A DNA stretch of 64,000 nt from Streptomyces sp. WZ.A104. Its GTDB lineage: Bacteria; Actinomycetota; Actinomycetes; Streptomycetales; Streptomycetaceae. A program made the translations under genes and the position numbers. Position 1 is the first letter of the stretch. Every line of letters starts with the position of its first letter. A model generated the notes under the pieces. It saw nothing but the letters and a program-made list of their open reading frames with translations, did not search any database and was not told the origin of the DNA. Below, piece after piece: positions 61,196 through 64,000 of this stretch. The stretch spans positions 1 to 64,000 of the forward strand of contig NZ_NWVL01000001.1 in NCBI RefSeq assembly GCF_002382885.1, given 5' to 3'.

Positions 61196-62569
61196 ATGAC
61201 CCCTCATGCCCCTCATGTCCCGTGCGCCGACCCCGCGGCCGGTGCGGCCGTGAAGGCCGCGGACCGCGCGCACGTGTTCCACTCCTGGTCCGCCCAGGGC
61301 CTCATCGACCCGCTCGCCGTCGCCGGCGCCGAGGGGGCCTATTTCTGGGACTACGACGGCAACCGCTACCTCGACTTCACCAGCGGGCTCGTCTACACCA
61401 ACATCGGCTACCAGCACCCGACCGTGATCGCCGCGATCCAGGAGCAGGCGGGCAAACTCGCCACCTTCGCGCCCGCGTTCGCCGTCGAGTCGCGCTCCGA
61501 GGCCGCACGCCTCATCGCCGAGCGCACCCCGGGTGACCTGGACAAGATCTTCTTCACCAACGGCGGTGCCGAGGCCGTGGAGAACGCCATCCGCATGGCC
61601 CGGCTGCACACCGGTCGTACGAAGGTGCTCTCCGCCTACCGCTCGTACCACGGCGCGACCTCCACCGCGATCAACCTCACGGGCGACCCGCGCCGCTGGG
61701 CCTCCGACAACGGTTCGGCGGGCGTCGTGCGGTTCTGGGCGCCGTTCCTCTACCGCTCGCCGTTCTACGCCGCGACCGAGGCCGAGGAGTGCGCCCGCGC
61801 ACTCCAGCACCTGGAGGACACCCTCGCCTTCGAGGGCCCGGCCACCATCGCCGCGATCATCCTGGAGACCGTCCCGGGCACGGCGGGCATCATGACCCCG
61901 CCGCCCGGCTATCTGGCGGGTGTCCGCGAGATCTGCGACCGGTACGGGATCGTCTTCGTGCTGGACGAGGTGATGGCCGGGTTCGGACGCACCGGCGCCT
62001 GGTTCGCCGCCGACCACTTCGACGTCGTGCCGGACCTGCTGACCTTCGCGAAGGGCGTCAACTCCGGTTACGTACCGCTCGGCGGCGTCGCCATCAGCGC
62101 CGAGATCGCCGCGACCTTCGAGACCCGCCCGTACCCCGGCGGCCTCACCTACTCCGGCCACCCGCTGGCCTGTGCCGCCGCCGTCGCCACCATCCAGGTG
62201 ATGGAGGACGAGAGGGTCGTCGAGCACGCGGCCCGGATCGGCGAGACCGTCCTCGGCCCCGGCCTGCGCGAACTCGCCGAGCGCCACCCCTCCGTCGGCG
62301 AGGTGCGCGGTCTCGGCGCGTTCTGGGCACTGGAGCTGGTCCGCAACCGCGAGACCCGTGAGCCGCTCGTCCCGTACAACGCCTCGGGCGAGGCCAACGC
62401 CCCGATGGCCGCCTTCGGCGCGGCGGCGAAGAAGCAGGGGCTGTGGCCGTTCATCAACATGAACCGGACCCACGCCGTCCCCGCTTGCAACGTCACCGAG
62501 GCCGAGGCCAAGGAGGGCCTCGCGGCGCTGGACATCGCACTCTCCGTGGCCGACGAGCACACGGTGTAG
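61196..62569 (+). CDS. Class III (omega) aminotransferase
   Basis: A 457-residue PLP enzyme. FWDYDGNRYLDFTSGLVYTNIGYQHP, KIFFTNGGAEAVENAIRMAR, SYHGATSTAINLTGDPR, VLDEVMAGFGRTGAWFA (PLP Asp) and Lys near 285 in LLTFAKGVNSGYVPLGGVAI. Relatives act on taurine, beta-alanine or GABA; substrate unknown. ATG 61196 is chosen because TACGCT lies six bases before it (leaderless); a GTG at 61154 is the alternative. A GntR regulator follows downstream. Confidence 0.9.
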   Translation: MTPHAPHVPCADPAAGAAVKAADRAHVFHSWSAQGLIDPLAVAGAEGAYFWDYDGNRYLDFTSGLVYTNIGYQHPTVIAAIQEQAGKLATFAPAFAVESRSEAARLIAERTPGDLDKIFFTNGGAEAVENAIRMARLHTGRTKVLSAYRSYHGATSTAINLTGDPRRWASDNGSAGVVRFWAPFLYRSPFYAATEAEECARALQHLEDTLAFEGPATIAAIILETVPGTAGIMTPPPGYLAGVREICDRYGIVFVLDEVMAGFGRTGAWFAADHFDVVPDLLTFAKGVNSGYVPLGGVAISAEIAATFETRPYPGGLTYSGHPLACAAAVATIQVMEDERVVEHAARIGETVLGPGLRELAERHPSVGEVRGLGAFWALELVRNRETREPLVPYNASGEANAPMAAFGAAAKKQGLWPFINMNRTHAVPACNVTEAEAKEGLAALDIALSVADEHTV

Positions 62570-62654
62570 CGCCCGTACGTCCGGCCGGCGCGTACGCCAG
62601 GTAACCGGACGATCCGCTTCCGTACGCTATCGGCCCCGGAAGTGCCCCCAGTCG

Positions 62655-62690
62655 GCCGCCGCCGTGCCCGGAAACGGGCACGGCGGCGGC
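62655..62690 (+). terminator. Terminator after the class III aminotransferase
   Basis: A 16-bp perfect stem (62655-62670 with 62675-62690) closed by a GAAA tetraloop. Confidence 0.9.
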
Positions 62691-62697
62691 CCTGGCT

Positions 62698-62722
62698 TAA
62701 GGTGACCCGAGCCTAAGGTGAC
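62698..62722 (+). promoter_or_regulatory. Direct repeat TAAGGTGAC before the GntR gene
   Basis: TAAGGTGAC at 62698-62706 and 62714-62722, spacing 16 bp (about one and a half helical turns). It lies 62-86 bases before the GntR start and could be a regulator site; no function known. Confidence 0.45.
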
Positions 62723-62783
62723 TGACCCTGACCGGGAACGACCGGCCGAAGGGGATGAACAGGGATGAACGGGAGGAACCGGT

Positions 62784-63467
62784 ATGGGCCCGAGTGGAGG
62801 TGTGACCCGCAGTACCCTGCGCCAGCAGATCGCCGACGCGCTGCGTGACGAGGTGCTCGCAGGGCGTCTCCCGCCGGGCCGGGAGTTCACGGTCAAGCAG
62901 ATCGCCGTGCAGTACGGGGTCTCCGCGACGCCCGTCCGCGAGGCCCTGTTCGACCTCTCCGCGCAGGGGCTCCTCGCCTCCGACCAGCACCGGGGGTTCC
63001 AGGTCCGCGAGTTCAGCGTCGCCGACTACCGTGCGATGACCGAGGCCCGGGCCCTCGTCGTCGAGGGCCTTTTCCGCGACCCCGCCGCCCGGGTCGCGGT
63101 CCGGCCCGACAGCCTCGCCTCGATCCGGCGGCGGGCGGCGGAGGCGGTCCGCGCGGCGAAGGGCGGCGACCTGGACGTACTGATCGGGTACGACCTGCGG
63201 TTCTGGCGGGAGCTGGGTCAGTTCGTGCTCAACCCCTACATCGCCGACTTCCTCACCAAACTCCGCGTCCAGGCCTGGATGTTCGCCGTGCACCGGCTAC
63301 GCGGCGAGAACGGTGAGGGCGCGGACGGGAGCGCCCTGTGGGACGGTCACGAGGAACTGGTCGAGGCCATCGCCCGGGGCGACCACGAGCAGGTCCACGC
63401 CACCCTGCACTCCTACTACGCGCACGCACTGGCCTGGGCGGACCGCCTGGAGGCGCAAGAGCGGTGA
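62784..63467 (+). CDS. GntR-family regulator (FadR/VanR group)
   Basis: A 227-residue protein. The winged HTH is TLRQQIADALRDEVLAGRLPPGREFTVKQIAVQYGVSATPVREALFDLSAQGLL, followed by a FCD-like helical effector domain (YRAMTEARALVVEGLFRD, YDLRFWRELGQFVLNPYIADFL, HEELVEAIARGDHEQVHATL) with His/Asp residues that commonly bind metal. GGGAGGA before ATG. It probably controls the neighbouring aminotransferase or itself. Confidence 0.9.
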   Translation: MGPSGGVTRSTLRQQIADALRDEVLAGRLPPGREFTVKQIAVQYGVSATPVREALFDLSAQGLLASDQHRGFQVREFSVADYRAMTEARALVVEGLFRDPAARVAVRPDSLASIRRRAAEAVRAAKGGDLDVLIGYDLRFWRELGQFVLNPYIADFLTKLRVQAWMFAVHRLRGENGEGADGSALWDGHEELVEAIARGDHEQVHATLHSYYAHALAWADRLEAQER

Positions 63468-63499
63468 GCCCCGAGGGCCCTGCGAGCCTTGCGGGGCTC

Positions 63500-63559
63500 C
63501 GAGTCGGGCCCCGAGTCGGGCCCCGAGTCGGGCCGCGGGTCGGGCCGCGGGTCGGGCCG
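63500..63559 (+). repeat. Five tandem 12-bp repeats
   Basis: Units CGAGTCGGGCCC (63500-63511, 63512-63523), CGAGTCGGGCCG (63524-63535) and CGGGTCGGGCCG (63536-63547, 63548-63559). Non-coding spacer between the GntR gene and the last gene. Confidence 0.9.
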
Positions 63560-63574
63560 CGCGGCAAGCTCTGT

Positions 63575-63610
63575 ACAGCCCTCCGGACAGCCCTCCGGGC
63601 AGCCCTCCGG
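63575..63610 (+). repeat. Three tandem 12-bp repeats
   Basis: ACAGCCCTCCGG twice and GCAGCCCTCCGG once. A second array of the same unit length, 15 bases after the first. Confidence 0.9.
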
Positions 63611-63702
63611 TCTCTCCGTTCTCCCTGGGGCACTGTGCGTGAGGTTCCGCCCGCATTACGCTGTCCCGACGATCGCCCGAACCCGTTGGAGAGCGAGACT
63701 TC

Positions 63703-64000
63703 GTGGCCTGTGACCTGTGGCTGGTCCCCCTCGTCGACGTGCTGTGCCACAGCGCCGACAATCCGTTCGCCGAAGAGATCGCCGTCTACGACAAGGCGTT
63801 GAACGACGCGGGCCTGCCGCCCGTCCCCGTCTACGCGTACATGCCGGGCCTCACGGGAGACGTCGCCCCCGTGGCGGGCTTCGACTACGACGCCCTGCAC
63901 TTTCTGCGCCGCGCCTATCTGCTCCAGCTGAGCGGCCTCGCCGTCACCCCGGTCGCCGGTCTCGACGGTGACTACGAGCAGTTGCTGGAGATGTTCGAAC
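63703..64000 (+). CDS. Hypothetical protein, 5' end only (runs off the window)
   Basis: The first 99 codons: MACDLWLVPLVDVLCHSADN, NDAGLPPVPVYAYMPGL, HFLRRAYLLQLSGLAVTPVAGLDGDYEQLLEMFE. GTG 63703 has GGAGAG nine bases before it. No family is recognisable from the fragment. Confidence 0.7.
   Translation, partial: MACDLWLVPLVDVLCHSADNPFAEEIAVYDKALNDAGLPPVPVYAYMPGLTGDVAPVAGFDYDALHFLRRAYLLQLSGLAVTPVAGLDGDYEQLLEMFE

Noticed and set aside
63500..63610. CRISPR-like array
   Set aside because: The 12-bp units are directly adjacent with no unique spacers and no cas genes.

Overview
The window is high-GC actinobacterial chromosome and is almost certainly Streptomyces. The evidence is the codon usage, frequent GTG starts, HAIR operators controlling dnaK and clpB, a GTTTCACGTGAAAC parS site, paired DUF397/XRE genes, and a gene order (dnaK-grpE-dnaJ-hspR ... 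clpB ... pyrE-fba ... kynurenine genes ... P450 ... purA) that matches, as I recall it, the core region of S. coelicolor around SCO3671 to SCO3629. No tRNA, rRNA, CRISPR array, transposase or phage gene was seen.

Layout. 1-2000: the 5' part of a membrane (Fe-S)-protein gene and a degenerate sugar transferase, both on the minus strand. 2000-6460: the HspR-controlled chaperone operon dnaK-grpE-dnaJ-hspR, with two HAIR sites in front and a perfect 30-bp hairpin behind. 6600-9400: small hypothetical genes and two LuxR-type regulators. 9517-22519: a complete class V (lexapeptide-type) lanthipeptide cluster. 22600-25500: two paralogous LuxR-type regulators and, divergent from them, a secreted peptide with four DIAW repeats overlapping a small Rieske-like protein that lacks the two ligand histidines. 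26000-28750: HAIR-controlled clpB. 28900-41000: mostly housekeeping genes (YbjN-like protein, aminotransferases, DUF2617 plus aminopropyltransferase, mutarotase, pyrE, fbaA, MFS exporter, DUF3151), with a parS site in a 42-bp palindrome after pyrE. 40837-40996: a 160-bp inverted-repeat element. 41080-44178: tryptophan dioxygenase, kynureninase and a formamidase-like hydrolase. 44300-50300: an NmrA-like reductase behind a palindromic operator, a two-component system, a P450 and small proteins. 50470-64000: purA, a GH19 chitinase with a DasR-type site, a second DnaN clamp, a PucR regulator, DUF397/XRE, a Ser/Thr kinase, a TetR unit, a class III aminotransferase, a GntR regulator and a truncated last gene.

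The lanthipeptide genes form one coherent pathway. A 71-residue precursor is followed by a hairpin and then a tightly overlapping operon. Its products are a cysteine decarboxylase (C-terminal AviMeCys), an unassigned protein with a degenerate kinase-like motif, an APH-fold kinase, a HopA1 lyase, a SAM methyltransferase (N-terminal Phe), an active plus inactive M16 protease pair (leader removal), and an F420-dependent reductase (Dha to D-Ala). A divergent ABC exporter and an ABC-2 type pair provide export and probably immunity. The cluster sits between hspR and clpB, two halves of the same heat-shock regulon, which looks like an insertion into a conserved core region.

The least explained signals are the DIAW peptide / Rieske-like pair next to LuxR regulators, the 160-bp inverted-repeat element, the second DnaN, and the low-complexity expansions found in most of the lanthipeptide enzymes. 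All names rest on reading motifs in the sequence; no database search was run.
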